NCBI GenBank assembly: GCA_965224815.1
Contig: CBDDAF010000003.1
Coordinates: forward strand, 1,364,001-1,428,000
Direction: 5' to 3'
From: CAYPEL01 sp036479985
GTDB lineage: Bacteria > Pseudomonadota > Gammaproteobacteria > DSM-19610
DNA: 64,000 nt
Each line of letters opens with the position of its first letter. Position 1 is the stretch's first letter. Shown here piece after piece: positions 52,663 to 60,535 of the stretch. The translations under genes and the position numbers were made by a program. The notes beneath the pieces were generated by a model, which was not told the origin of the DNA, made no database searches, and saw only the letters and a program-made list of their open reading frames with translations.

Positions 52663-53592
52663 TTAACTCGGTTTAAAAATAAAGTTGAACGACCGGAATC
52701 GTGACATAACTTTTGGATCTTTTGATACCGGTAAGGGCGACGCCTTGAAAACTGCGGCTTCAACAGATCGGTCAAACGCAGCATTGCCACTGCTACGCAG
52801 TATTTTTGCATCTATCACTTCTCCACTCGGTATTAATCTCACTGCCACCGTACAAGTCAATCCAGCACCACTGCCGGGGGGGCGAATCCAGCTCCGCTGA
52901 ACCTTGTCCTGTATAAACGCGATGTAACGATTAACCTCCTTGTTAACACCTTGCAATGCCATTTCTTCCTGTTCCGCAGCAAGGCTGTTTTGCAACGACG
53001 TTTCTGCCGCCTTGCGCTCGGCTTCGATGGCTGCTTTACGTTTTGCTACCTCGTCTGCCTTGCGTTTTTCCTCGGCCTTGCGCTGCTCTTCAGCTTTACT
53101 CTTTTCATCTGCAACACGCTGTTCTTCTACCTTAAGCTTCTCCTCGGCCTTGCGTTGTTCGTCTGCTTTGCGTTTCTTTTCGGCTACCTCTTTTTGTTTA
53201 GCCTCCTGCTGCAATTTCAATTTTGCATCGGCACGCTGTTTTACTTCCAGTTCTGCCTTCTTCTTGGTCTCTTCTCGCTTCTTCTTTAAATCTGCGAGCT
53301 GCTTTTCTTCCTGCTCGCGTGCTTTTCTGGCTTGTTCAGTTTTTAACTCAAGTTGTTTGAGTTTGTCCTGCTCCTGTTTCTGTTTTTGCTGTTTAATCTC
53401 TTGTTGCTGATTAATTTCGGCACTGAGTTTGTCCGCATCCACCACCACTGCCTGGATAGGGGCTTTCTTCTCACCTTTAAGCGAAGCTTCTTGTGTCCAG
53501 TCCATACCGACAAACAGAACGGCCAGCAACCCAAGGTGCACAATGACAGCCGCCAGAAATGCACGCGGATTATCGCGGAAAAATGCCAGCAT
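52663..53592 (-). CDS. tolA: Tol-Pal system inner-membrane protein TolA
   Basis: 309 residues. One N-terminal membrane helix (AFLAAVIVHLGLLAVLFVGM, ~11-30) is followed by a long Lys/Glu/Ala/Gln-rich helical domain (~58-210) with repeats such as RKAEEKLKVEEQRVADEKSKAEEQ (two stretches). The C-terminal domain III (YIAFIQDKVQRSWIRPPGSGAGLTCTVAVRLIPSGEV, ~220-309) has the TonB-like fold. It links TolQR to TolB/Pal. The low-complexity middle creates long open frames on the other strand that are not genes. Confidence 0.96.
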   Translation of the reverse strand: MLAFFRDNPRAFLAAVIVHLGLLAVLFVGMDWTQEASLKGEKKAPIQAVVVDADKLSAEINQQQEIKQQKQKQEQDKLKQLELKTEQARKAREQEEKQLADLKKKREETKKKAELEVKQRADAKLKLQQEAKQKEVAEKKRKADEQRKAEEKLKVEEQRVADEKSKAEEQRKAEEKRKADEVAKRKAAIEAERKAAETSLQNSLAAEQEEMALQGVNKEVNRYIAFIQDKVQRSWIRPPGSGAGLTCTVAVRLIPSGEVIDAKILRSSGNAAFDRSVEAAVFKASPLPVSKDPKVMSRFRSFNFIFKPS

Positions 53593-53600
53593 ATTCGCGT

Positions 53601-54035
53601 TCAGCCGCCGTCTTCTACTGGCTCAGTGACTAACCCCACACTAGGTGCACCTGCTTGCTGAAGCAGCGCCATAGCGGCAACGACCGATCCGTAATCTACG
53701 TTTTTATGACCGCGAACCAACACCGCCACATCTGGACGCTGGCGAATGACTGCAGCAGCACGCGTTACCAAAGTTTCTGCATCGAGGGGCTGCGTCGAAT
53801 CTTCACCCACATTGAGATAGTAGTTACCTTCAGTATCAACTGTTAATTGCAATGGATCCTGATTCTTTTCAGGATCTAAAGGTTCAGCGGAGGCCTGCGG
53901 CAATTCGACTTCGACACCCTGATTCAGCAAGGGCGCGGTAATCATAAATATAACCAACAAGACCAACATAACGTCGATATAAGGCACGACGTTGATTTCG
54001 GACATAGGGCGCTTACGAATGCGTTTCCGTGCCAT
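53601..54035 (-). CDS. tolR: Tol-Pal system motor subunit TolR
   Basis: 144 residues. A basic N-terminus (RKRIRKRPMSEINVVPYIDVMLVLLVIFMITAPLL) contains the single membrane helix with the proton-carrying Asp (YIDVMLVLLV, Asp ~19). The periplasmic domain (~45-144) holds LDADTLV-like segments and VAVLVRGHKNVDYGSVVAAMALLQQAGAPSVGLVTEP. TolR with TolQ converts the proton gradient into movement of TolA. Nine bases separate it from tolQ. Confidence 0.97.
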   Translation of the reverse strand: MARKRIRKRPMSEINVVPYIDVMLVLLVIFMITAPLLNQGVEVELPQASAEPLDPEKNQDPLQLTVDTEGNYYLNVGEDSTQPLDAETLVTRAAAVIRQRPDVAVLVRGHKNVDYGSVVAAMALLQQAGAPSVGLVTEPVEDGG

Positions 54036-54044
54036 ATGAATACT

Positions 54045-54719
54045 CTATCCGTGTGCCTGACGTTGCAAGACACTGGAAAATTCTTCCAGGAAATTATCGT
54101 AACGATTTTCCAGGCGTTCAACATCGTTCGAATAACGATTGTAAGCGATGACCGCTGGTATCGCTGCAAATAAACCCATGGCCGTAGCTATCAGGGCTTC
54201 CGCAATTCCGGGCGCAACCATGGCCAGTGTCGCCTGCTTAACATTCCCCAGTCCGATAAAGGCATTCATGATACCCCATACGGTACCAAACAGACCCACA
54301 TAAGGACTGGTCGAACCGACCGTTGCCAGAAATGATAAATGTGTTTCCAGTTCGTCAATTTCACGCGACAAGGCCACGCGCATGCTGCGTTGTGCACCTT
54401 CGAGCACGGCATTGGGATCAATGTTTTTTTGCTGTCTCAGGCGTGCAAATTCCTTGAATCCAGAGACAAAAATATGCGCCAATCCATGCGCTTCATCGCC
54501 GCGCGGGGACACTTTGTGATACAGCTCACCCAGATCACCACCCGACCAGAAACGATCTTCAAACTTATCGGCATTACTCTTTGCACGGATCAAGCGACTG
54601 CGCTTGAGAAAGATCATTGTCCAGGACATCATCGACACTACTAACAGTAACAGCATGACAAGCTGCACAACTATGCTGGCACCGGTTACTAAATGGATTA
54701 AAGATAAATCAGCTTGCAT
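54045..54719 (-). CDS. tolQ: Tol-Pal system motor subunit TolQ
   Basis: 224 residues, three membrane helices: ~16-36 (GASIVVQLVMLLLLVVSMMS), ~130-152 and ~168-190 (PGIAEALIATAMGLFAAIPAVIAYN, with the conserved Thr/Ala face). The cytoplasmic loop has GAQRSMRVALSREIDELETHLSFLATVGSTSPYVGLFGTVWGIMNAF, the ExbB/TolQ/MotA signature. It forms the pentameric channel of the motor. The start overlaps the end of ybgC by 11 bases. Confidence 0.97.
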   Translation of the reverse strand: MQADLSLIHLVTGASIVVQLVMLLLLVVSMMSWTMIFLKRSRLIRAKSNADKFEDRFWSGGDLGELYHKVSPRGDEAHGLAHIFVSGFKEFARLRQQKNIDPNAVLEGAQRSMRVALSREIDELETHLSFLATVGSTSPYVGLFGTVWGIMNAFIGLGNVKQATLAMVAPGIAEALIATAMGLFAAIPAVIAYNRYSNDVERLENRYDNFLEEFSSVLQRQAHG

Positions 54720-55119
54720 GGTTAATTTCTCTTAGCATGATTTCGGGAATAGGACAGGGACGAAAAGTCGTGCTATCGACACAAGCAATTCGAACTGTCC
54801 CCTTACACAACGGTTTTTTGTCTCCCTCGCGATAAATTTGCTGAGAGAAAACCAGACTGGCGCGCTTACATTCCATTATATTTGCTGTCACCTCTAACTG
54901 GTCATCGTAAACGGCCGGACGGACAAAATTGGCGTCAATCGAATGAACTGTAAATAATACATGCTGATCTGTACGTAAATCAGCCTGCTCAAAGCCTAAT
55001 AATCGCAATCTTTCTGTCCGCGCCCGTTCCATAAATTTCAGGTAGTTTGCGTAATAGACCACTCCGCCGCAATCTGTATCTTCGTAATAGACACGAACTG
55101 GCCAGCGAAATTCTGACAA
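54709..55119 (-). CDS. ybgC: acyl-CoA thioesterase YbgC
   Basis: 136 residues, hot-dog fold. The active motif reads VYYEDTDCGGVVYYANYLKFMERARTERLR (Asp ~16), and TANIMECKRASLVFSQQIYREGDKKPLCKGTVRIACVD completes the fold. It hydrolyses short-chain acyl-CoA and is the standard first gene of the tol-pal cluster. In E. coli cydX/ybgE precede it; here the upstream region instead holds the sigma-54 small-ORF unit, with an intrinsic terminator ~95 bases before ybgC. Confidence 0.95.
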   Translation of the reverse strand: MSEFRWPVRVYYEDTDCGGVVYYANYLKFMERARTERLRLLGFEQADLRTDQHVLFTVHSIDANFVRPAVYDDQLEVTANIMECKRASLVFSQQIYREGDKKPLCKGTVRIACVDSTTFRPCPIPEIMLREINHAS

Positions 55120-55214
55120 ATTTTACCTCAACAATCGACAGTAGAACATGAGATTAATTGCGTAGCTTACCGATCATCAAATAATATTTCACCTGACGCC
55201 AATAAGTGACAGGC

Positions 55215-55242
55215 AAAAAAAACGCGACCAGGGATGGCCGCG
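55215..55242 (-). terminator. intrinsic terminator of the small-ORF transcript
   Basis: On the minus strand CGCGGCCA (55242-55235) pairs with TGGTCGCG (55230-55223) around a four-base loop, followed by eight T (55222-55215). Transcripts starting near 55421 would end here at about 205-210 nt. Confidence 0.9.
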
Positions 55243-55270
55243 TAAAATCCCTTTGGGGGGGAAGTTGGGT

Positions 55271-55295
55271 ATCAGCCAGTTTTTAACTGGCTGAT
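55271..55295. repeat. hairpin inside the small-ORF transcript
   Basis: ATCAGCCAGTT (55271-55281) and AACTGGCTGAT (55285-55295) form an 11-bp stem with a 3-nt loop in the 3' untranslated part of the small-ORF transcript. No T run follows on the minus strand, so it is a structural element rather than a terminator. Confidence 0.7.
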
Positions 55296-55319
55296 TAAAT
55301 CAAATTCTCTAAAACAACA

Positions 55320-55394
55320 TCAGCCCGCGTACAGTATAGAAACAACAATACTCATACTAAGAAGTAACGCAAAAGGTACGGCTAGTGCTTTCAT
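55320..55394 (-). CDS. 24-residue hydrophobic small protein, sigma-54 controlled
   Basis: ATG 55394 to TGA 55320. The peptide begins MKALAVPF, continues as a stretch of Leu, Ser, Met, Ile and Val and ends SILYAG, so nearly all of it is one potential membrane helix with a single Lys near the N-terminus. AGGAGG (55405-55400) stands five bases before the ATG, the best Shine-Dalgarno in the neighbourhood. It lies on a transcript of its own, bounded by a -24/-12 promoter and an intrinsic terminator. I recognise no family; it does not resemble CydX. Alternatively the RNA itself is the product. Confidence 0.6.
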   Translation of the reverse strand: MKALAVPFALLLSMSIVVSILYAG

Positions 55395-55430
55395 GAGGGC
55401 CTCCTGAACTGGCCACTTTGACTATGAACG

Positions 55431-55448
55431 AAGCAATAACTACACCAG
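55431..55448 (-). promoter_or_regulatory. sigma-54 (-24/-12) promoter
   Basis: On the minus strand CTGGTGTAGTTATTGCTT: GG at 55446-55445 and GC at 55434-55433 are separated by exactly ten bases, as required for sigma-54 polymerase, and TTGC is perfect. The predicted start is near 55421, 27 bases upstream of the small ORF. Confidence 0.75.
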
Positions 55449-55454
55449 GGCGAA

Positions 55455-55467
55455 TAACCTATTGATT
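55455..55467 (-). promoter_or_regulatory. IHF binding site
   Basis: Minus-strand AATCAATAGGTTA matches the full IHF consensus WATCAA-N4-TTR. It lies between the enhancer-like repeats and the -24 element, the position where IHF bends DNA to bring a sigma-54 activator to the polymerase. Confidence 0.65.
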
Positions 55468-55522
55468 TACAATAAAGAACTAGAAAATATGTAGGAAAAG
55501 GATGATAAATTAGCTATTTTTC

Positions 55523-55540
55523 TGTCCCTATACAGAGACA
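55523..55540. promoter_or_regulatory. GlrR-type activator box 1 (TGTC-N10-GACA)
   Basis: TGTC (55523-55526), ten bases, GACA (55537-55540). The motif equals the GlrR binding site reported for enterobacterial glmY/glmZ. It is centred about 110 bases upstream of the predicted start. Confidence 0.7.
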
Positions 55541-55577
55541 TATTTAATGAATATTATATAACTTGTTGTATTTATTA

Positions 55578-55613
55578 ACTATCTACTGTCGTCATATGGA
55601 GACAGTAGATAGT
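55578..55613. promoter_or_regulatory. GlrR-type activator box 2, 13-bp inverted repeat
   Basis: ACTATCTACTGTC (55578-55590) and GACAGTAGATAGT (55601-55613) are perfect arms around ten bases and contain TGTC-N10-GACA at 55587-55604. The centre is about 175 bases upstream of the predicted start and ten bases after the glrR stop. Lack of a T run argues against a glrR terminator. Confidence 0.72.
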
Positions 55614-55623
55614 ATTTTCTAAA

Positions 55624-57000
55624 TTAAGCAATCGATGCCCGAAGTCCTTTAAATTGGGACGGATTCAAGTGATGTTTATGCAGCAGCTTATAAAACTCAG
55701 TACGATTACGTTTGGCGATACGGGCTGCCTGGCTGACATTACCATTAGTGATCTGTAATAGCTGCGTCAGGTAATCGCGTTCAAACCGACTGCGGGCATC
55801 AGCGAAAGCGGGCATCTCACACTGTGCCTCATCGCGCAAAGCGCGCTGTACCAGACTGGCAGGTATGGTCGATGTCGTGGCAAAAGCAACTGCCTGCTCA
55901 ACTACATTATAGAGTTGACGGACATTTCCAGGCCAGGGCGCAGACAACAGAACTTCCATAGCGTCCGGTGCGAAACCAGTGATTGATTTCTTATGTGCAT
56001 CTTGCAGGCCACCCAAAAAGTGATTGATTAATAAAGGAATATCTTCCCGTCTATCCACGAGCGAAGGCAAATCAAGGGCAACTACATTCAACCGGTAGAA
56101 CAAATCGTCACGGAATTTATTAGCATCGCGCAGTTTATCCAGATCACAATGCGTCGCCGATATAACCCGCACATCGATAGAGATTGCTTTGGTTGCACCA
56201 ACCGGCCTGACCTCCCGCTCCTGCAGCACTCGCAGTAATTTAACCTGGAAACTAAGCGGCATATCGCCGACCTCATCCAGAAACAACGTGCCACCATGAG
56301 CCGCCTGAAATAATCCCTTGTGATCGCGTGTAGCACCTGTAAATGAACCCTTGGTGTGCCCGAAAAACTCTGACTCAAACAGTGATTCCGGTATGGCATT
56401 ACAGTTGACGGCAACAAACTCGCCAGCGCGCCTTGAACTGGCTTTATGGATAGCCTGCGCCAGTAATTCCTTACCCGTGCCACTCATACCATGAATAAAT
56501 ACGCTGGCCTCACTGTCCGCGACCAGCCGAGCCTGTCCTAACAGGTCTTCCATGATCGGACTGCGGGTCACAATATCCTGACGCCATTCGGCGACATCAC
56601 CCTCTTCCTGCTGCTCGCCCTGCTTGGCAGTCACCCGCAAGGCCTTATCAACCTGATCCAGCAGAACCTTGCTATCGAATGGCTTGGTCAGATAACCGAA
56701 GACACCCAGATTGGTCGCATCTACGGCTTCTGGAATCGTGCCGTGGGCGGTTAAAATCAACACGGGAAGCGTAGGAGCACGGTCATGGATCATATTAAAT
56801 AGCGTCATGCCATCCATACCACCCATGCGTAAGTCTGTGATTACCAAGTGAGGTTTGTAGGTTGGCACTTGTGCCAGTGCTTTTTCACCGCTTTCCACTG
56901 CCAGGATATCGTAACCGGCAGCGGTCAGGCGCATTGATAACAATCGCAATAACGCCGGATCGTCATCAACCACTAGTACTCTGTATCTGCACGCACTCAT
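55624..57000 (-). CDS. glrR: sigma-54-dependent response regulator GlrR (QseF)
   Basis: 458 residues. Receiver domain (1-~120) with DDD (13-15), phospho-Asp in VITDLRMGGMDG (~56) and KPFD; AAA+ domain (~145-370) with HGMSGTGKE (Walker A), ESEFFGHTKGSFTGATRDHKG and GTLFLDEVGDM (Walker B); C-terminal Fis-type helix-turn-helix (YLTQLLQITNGNVSQAARIAKRNRTEFYKLL). The sigma-54 contact loop reads GSFTGA where most have GAFTGA. Gene order glrK-qseG-glrR is conserved in gammaproteobacteria and supports the name. Two TGTC-N10-GACA boxes lie directly downstream. Confidence 0.92.
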   Translation of the reverse strand: MSACRYRVLVVDDDPALLRLLSMRLTAAGYDILAVESGEKALAQVPTYKPHLVITDLRMGGMDGMTLFNMIHDRAPTLPVLILTAHGTIPEAVDATNLGVFGYLTKPFDSKVLLDQVDKALRVTAKQGEQQEEGDVAEWRQDIVTRSPIMEDLLGQARLVADSEASVFIHGMSGTGKELLAQAIHKASSRRAGEFVAVNCNAIPESLFESEFFGHTKGSFTGATRDHKGLFQAAHGGTLFLDEVGDMPLSFQVKLLRVLQEREVRPVGATKAISIDVRVISATHCDLDKLRDANKFRDDLFYRLNVVALDLPSLVDRREDIPLLINHFLGGLQDAHKKSITGFAPDAMEVLLSAPWPGNVRQLYNVVEQAVAFATTSTIPASLVQRALRDEAQCEMPAFADARSRFERDYLTQLLQITNGNVSQAARIAKRNRTEFYKLLHKHHLNPSQFKGLRASIA

Positions 57001-57029
57001 TATCCGCTCCTATAATCGACTACGATCGG

Positions 57030-57596
57030 CTATTGCTTGGTCCGATCCTGAATATTTTGCTCAATAATAGTTAGCTCATGCAACTGTTGTTCCAACTCTT
57101 TAATTCGTAGTCTAGCAGATTTCAATTCCATGCTTTCATCCTGTTTTTTAGATTCCGTAGACCTTTTTGATTTCTTTGGTTTTTTTACCGTTAACCGTTT
57201 AGAAAGTCTATTTTCCAGCAACATTGCCAGCGCTTTTGCACTGCCAGATGCGTCGGCCTCCAGATCTTTTAGAAGTTTCTGCGCTCTGGGCCGATCCAGC
57301 CCGGAGGTCTTTCCCTCGGCAAGCAACAATGCCAACCTAAGACGGCTGCGTGTTGCCGGACGGCTTGAAAAATCTGCCTCCCGAGCCTCAAGTGCTACCT
57401 TATATTGTTCCGCCGGAAGCTGAACCGCGCGATACCACTCTACCAGCCAGTAGGCTGCATCATCCACACGCAAATGGATCGGAATCGGCCGCTCAGAACC
57501 ACGATCAATAGTTATTGGCGCACAGCCAGCTAGCATCCCGGCCAACATGAAAATTACAAGTGGTGTCAGGACTTTTAATATCACTTTCTCAGGCAA
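57030..57596 (-). CDS. qseG: QseG/YfhG-like outer-membrane lipoprotein
   Basis: 188 residues. The signal ends at FMLAGMLAGC (lipid Cys ~25). The middle (~40-125) is helical, and the C-terminal third is basic and coiled-coil (KKPKKSKRSTESKKQDESMELKSARLRIKELEQQLHEL). Its position between a GlrK-like kinase and GlrR, overlapping the kinase stop by eight bases, is that of QseG, which in enterobacteria contacts the periplasmic part of GlrK and raises its activity. Sequence similarity alone would be weak; the call rests on context. Confidence 0.75.
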   Translation of the reverse strand: MPEKVILKVLTPLVIFMLAGMLAGCAPITIDRGSERPIPIHLRVDDAAYWLVEWYRAVQLPAEQYKVALEAREADFSSRPATRSRLRLALLLAEGKTSGLDRPRAQKLLKDLEADASGSAKALAMLLENRLSKRLTVKKPKKSKRSTESKKQDESMELKSARLRIKELEQQLHELTIIEQNIQDRTKQ

Positions 57597-59043
57597 CTCT
57601 TGCCTCCTTAACGCGTAAAGGCAATGTCACACGCAAACAAGCTCCTTGCTCATCACGTTGAATTGCTTCGATATGACCACCATGAGCAATAACATATTCC
57701 CGGGCGATAGATAATCCCAGGCCAGTACCCTGTACATGACTAATAGGTGAAGATTTACACTGGTAAAAGGCATCAAACACTTTCGTCTCTTCACCCCTGG
57801 GGATCCCGGGCCCGGTATCCGTCACTTCCAGAACCGCCCGATCCATTTCAGATTTTAGCGATATCGACAGATGACCTGCCTCTGGCGAATATTTAATGGC
57901 ATTTGAAATCAGGTTATCGACCAAAGTGGATAATTTTTCTTCATCTCCGTCAAGCTTGACGGGCTCAAGTGCTGTGACCACATTTAATTGACGCGCCATC
58001 GCCGCCATTTTGTAATTGTTCACAACTTTATCAATTAATTCATCAAATTCCAGCCGCTCGACACGCAACTCTGTCATTCGCGAACTGGCAATATTAAAGT
58101 CCAGTAAATCTTCGATTAATTTTTGTAACCGGACGCTGTTATCGCGCAATATAGCAGCAATTTCACGCTGCTGATTATTTAAACTTCCGACCACTTCCTC
58201 TCCCAGAAGTTCGGCCGCTTCCCGTACTGCTGTCAGGGGAGTTTTCAATTCATGGGAAATATGCCGTAGAAAACGGGTTTTTTCATTCTCCGCATCCAGC
58301 AAGCGCAAGCGCATCCAATCCAGGCGCTCGCCGAGCTGCTCCAGATCACGTGGGCCGGTAATCGTGACCGGCTTGGAAAAATCACCCCGTCCAAGACGGT
58401 GAATTGCCCGGTCCATACGCCGTATAGCGCGAGCAACCACAAAGGCAAAAAAGATGGCCAGTATTGATGTTATGGGTACCAATGCAGCGGCCTGCAGGAA
58501 AGAGATTTTTTGAACCCGGTTACCGCTTAATTCCAGATCCTCAACTTCACGTTCTACCAGACGCCGGTTATCGGTCAGCATCTGGTTGGCTACCGATGAC
58601 AACTCGGCATATTGCTCAACCGCATTTCCGCTCTCCGGTGAATCATGCGGAAAACGCTCCATGGCAGCATGCACTTTTTTTTCTTCTTTGCGCAATCTCA
58701 CCAGGCGTTCGCGTTGCAAAGGTGGCAGATCAAAACCAACCAGACGCTCAGCGATGTCCAGGTAAGCCTGGCGTTTTTCCGTGTAAACTTCCAGCAAAGA
58801 GGCGTCACCCACCACCAAATATTGGCGTGCGGTACGTTCCATATCCGTAATGGCATCAGCCAACCGCTGACTGCTTTGTGTGGCTCGCACCGTTTCAAAT
58901 AGTGCACGCTGTCCCTGCCGCACCAACTTGTCGACCGACAATGCTGCATTCAGCAATGCGACTATCAATGGTATGGTAACCACTGCAAAGCCTATAAGGA
59001 TCAGCCGCCTAATTGATTTGGGCCGCAAAATATGAAAACTCAC
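57589..59043 (-). CDS. glrK: sensor histidine kinase GlrK (QseE)
   Basis: 484 residues. Two membrane helices (~11-32 and ~184-205) enclose a helical periplasmic sensor of about 150 residues (ALFETVRATQSSQRLADAITDMERTARQYLVVGD). Then HAMP (~206-255, RRMDRAIHRLGRGDFSKPV), HisKA with the phospho-His in FLRHISHELKTPLTAVREAAELL (~263), and the ATPase domain with the N box (LVDNLISNAIKYSPEAG), G1 (DTGPGIPRGEE) and G2 (GTGLGLSIAREY). It signals to GlrR, encoded two genes on. The stimulus is unknown, probably envelope stress. Confidence 0.92.
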   Translation of the reverse strand: MSFHILRPKSIRRLILIGFAVVTIPLIVALLNAALSVDKLVRQGQRALFETVRATQSSQRLADAITDMERTARQYLVVGDASLLEVYTEKRQAYLDIAERLVGFDLPPLQRERLVRLRKEEKKVHAAMERFPHDSPESGNAVEQYAELSSVANQMLTDNRRLVEREVEDLELSGNRVQKISFLQAAALVPITSILAIFFAFVVARAIRRMDRAIHRLGRGDFSKPVTITGPRDLEQLGERLDWMRLRLLDAENEKTRFLRHISHELKTPLTAVREAAELLGEEVVGSLNNQQREIAAILRDNSVRLQKLIEDLLDFNIASSRMTELRVERLEFDELIDKVVNNYKMAAMARQLNVVTALEPVKLDGDEEKLSTLVDNLISNAIKYSPEAGHLSISLKSEMDRAVLEVTDTGPGIPRGEETKVFDAFYQCKSSPISHVQGTGLGLSIAREYVIAHGGHIEAIQRDEQGACLRVTLPLRVKEARVA

Positions 59044-59120
59044 ACTTACCTCTGGATACTAAGTTGCACCAACATTACTCCATCATACTGCTAAAAGAAG
59101 ACGGCTAACAAACTGGATTT

Positions 59121-60533
59121 ATGAAGACTATTCTGGCGATTGACCAAGGCACACACGCTAGCCGCGCCATGCTGTTCGACCCAAACGGCCAGAACATTGC
59201 GAGTCAATGGTGCGAGGTTGAGTTGCTACACCCTGAACCGGGCAGAGTTGAACACGATCCTGACGCGTTACTTAAATCGGTGCGTAGCGTCATCTCAGAT
59301 TTACTAGGCTCGCTGACGCCCGAACTTCGAAAGTCCATAACTGCCTGCGGAATATGCACACAAAGATCAACCGTGCTGGCATGCACCCAGCCTGGTACTT
59401 CGATCAGCCAGGCATTGAGTTGGCAAGATGTACGCGGCGCTGACTTCCTAAATACGCTCAGTACACACCACGCAGAAATTCAACAGCTGTCTGGCTTGCC
59501 AGTATCCGCCCATTACGGTGCCAGTAAATTGCATTGGCTTATGAAACATGCGATTAAAACCGGACAAACAGACACCGCCTACCTGGCACCACTGGTGAGT
59601 TATTTACTGCTCAATCTGCTGGAAAACAAACCCTATTATGTTGATCACAGTAATGCCCAGCGCACCCAGTTGATGAACATGGAAAACCAGCACTGGTCGA
59701 AATCATTACTGGACTGGTTTGAAATAACTGCCAGCCAGCTCCCGGAAATCAAGCCGATCTGTTATCCCTATGGTCTATTACAGGACACGGATATCCCGGT
59801 CACTGCCGTCTGCGGCGACCAGAATGCAGCTGTTTTTGGATCCGGTGAACTGCCCGGTGATACTGCGTTGATTAATCTGGGCAGTGGCGCTTTTGTATTA
59901 CGCCGCTTAACCCAACCAATTTCGAGCAAACAACAGTTAAGCGGTATCGCCTATTCTGATACGCAAACCGTTGACTACCTGCGCGAAGGCACTGTAAATG
60001 GTGCCGGTACAGCACTCAGTTGGGCAAGCAAACAATTTGATTTGGGCGATCTAAAACTAGTATTACAAGACTGGCTTGAAGAAGTCACAGACCCACCGGT
60101 TTTTATCAATACCATAGGCGGCATCGGCAGTCCCTGGTGGCAGCGTGACCTGACACCGCAATGGATAGGTGGTACGCCTAAAGACAAAGCCGCAATTGCA
60201 GTGTCAGTTGTTGAGAGCATTGTATTTCTCGTACAGGATAACCTGCAACTGATGCGACAAGAAAAACCACTCCATCAATTGCGAGTCAGCGGTGGTTTGT
60301 CGCAACTGGATGGACTGTGCCAGAAACTGGCCAACCTGAGCGGCTTACTCGTTGAGCGGATGGATAACCCAGAAGCGACAGCGCGCGGTGTTGCCTGGCT
60401 GGCTGCAGGAAGACCTGCACACTGGCAAACAACAGCTGCAGATCATTTCAAACCTCAACAAGATGCAAGCCTCGCGGAACGCTACCAACTATTTTGCAAA
60501 CAACTCTCCAGCCTGATTCAGGAACAAGACTAA
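59121..60533 (+). CDS. FGGY-family carbohydrate kinase, glycerol kinase-like
   Basis: 470 residues. FGGY landmarks: ILAIDQGTHASRAMLFD (phosphate-binding, 4-20), CGICTQRSTVLAC, SWQDVRGADFL, the catalytic Asp in AVCGDQNAAVFGSGELPG (~235) and the C-terminal RVSGGLSQLDGLCQKLANLSGL. It resembles glycerol kinases but is shorter, with QRSTV instead of the usual NQRETT. Phosphorylation of glycerol is likely because GDPD and glycerol-3-phosphate dehydrogenase genes follow directly (2-base gap, then overlap). Another polyol cannot be excluded. Confidence 0.8.
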   Translation: MKTILAIDQGTHASRAMLFDPNGQNIASQWCEVELLHPEPGRVEHDPDALLKSVRSVISDLLGSLTPELRKSITACGICTQRSTVLACTQPGTSISQALSWQDVRGADFLNTLSTHHAEIQQLSGLPVSAHYGASKLHWLMKHAIKTGQTDTAYLAPLVSYLLLNLLENKPYYVDHSNAQRTQLMNMENQHWSKSLLDWFEITASQLPEIKPICYPYGLLQDTDIPVTAVCGDQNAAVFGSGELPGDTALINLGSGAFVLRRLTQPISSKQQLSGIAYSDTQTVDYLREGTVNGAGTALSWASKQFDLGDLKLVLQDWLEEVTDPPVFINTIGGIGSPWWQRDLTPQWIGGTPKDKAAIAVSVVESIVFLVQDNLQLMRQEKPLHQLRVSGGLSQLDGLCQKLANLSGLLVERMDNPEATARGVAWLAAGRPAHWQTTAADHFKPQQDASLAERYQLFCKQLSSLIQEQD

Positions 60534-60535
60534 CA

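Noticed and set aside
52940..53410. Long Ser/Cys/Phe-rich plus-strand frames opposite tolA
   Set aside because: Artefact of the Lys/Glu/Ala-rich repeats of TolA read on the other strand.
55578..55613. Inverted repeat after glrR as a simple terminator
   Set aside because: No T run follows on the minus strand, and the arms contain the exact TGTC-N10-GACA activator motif, shared by a second copy further downstream.
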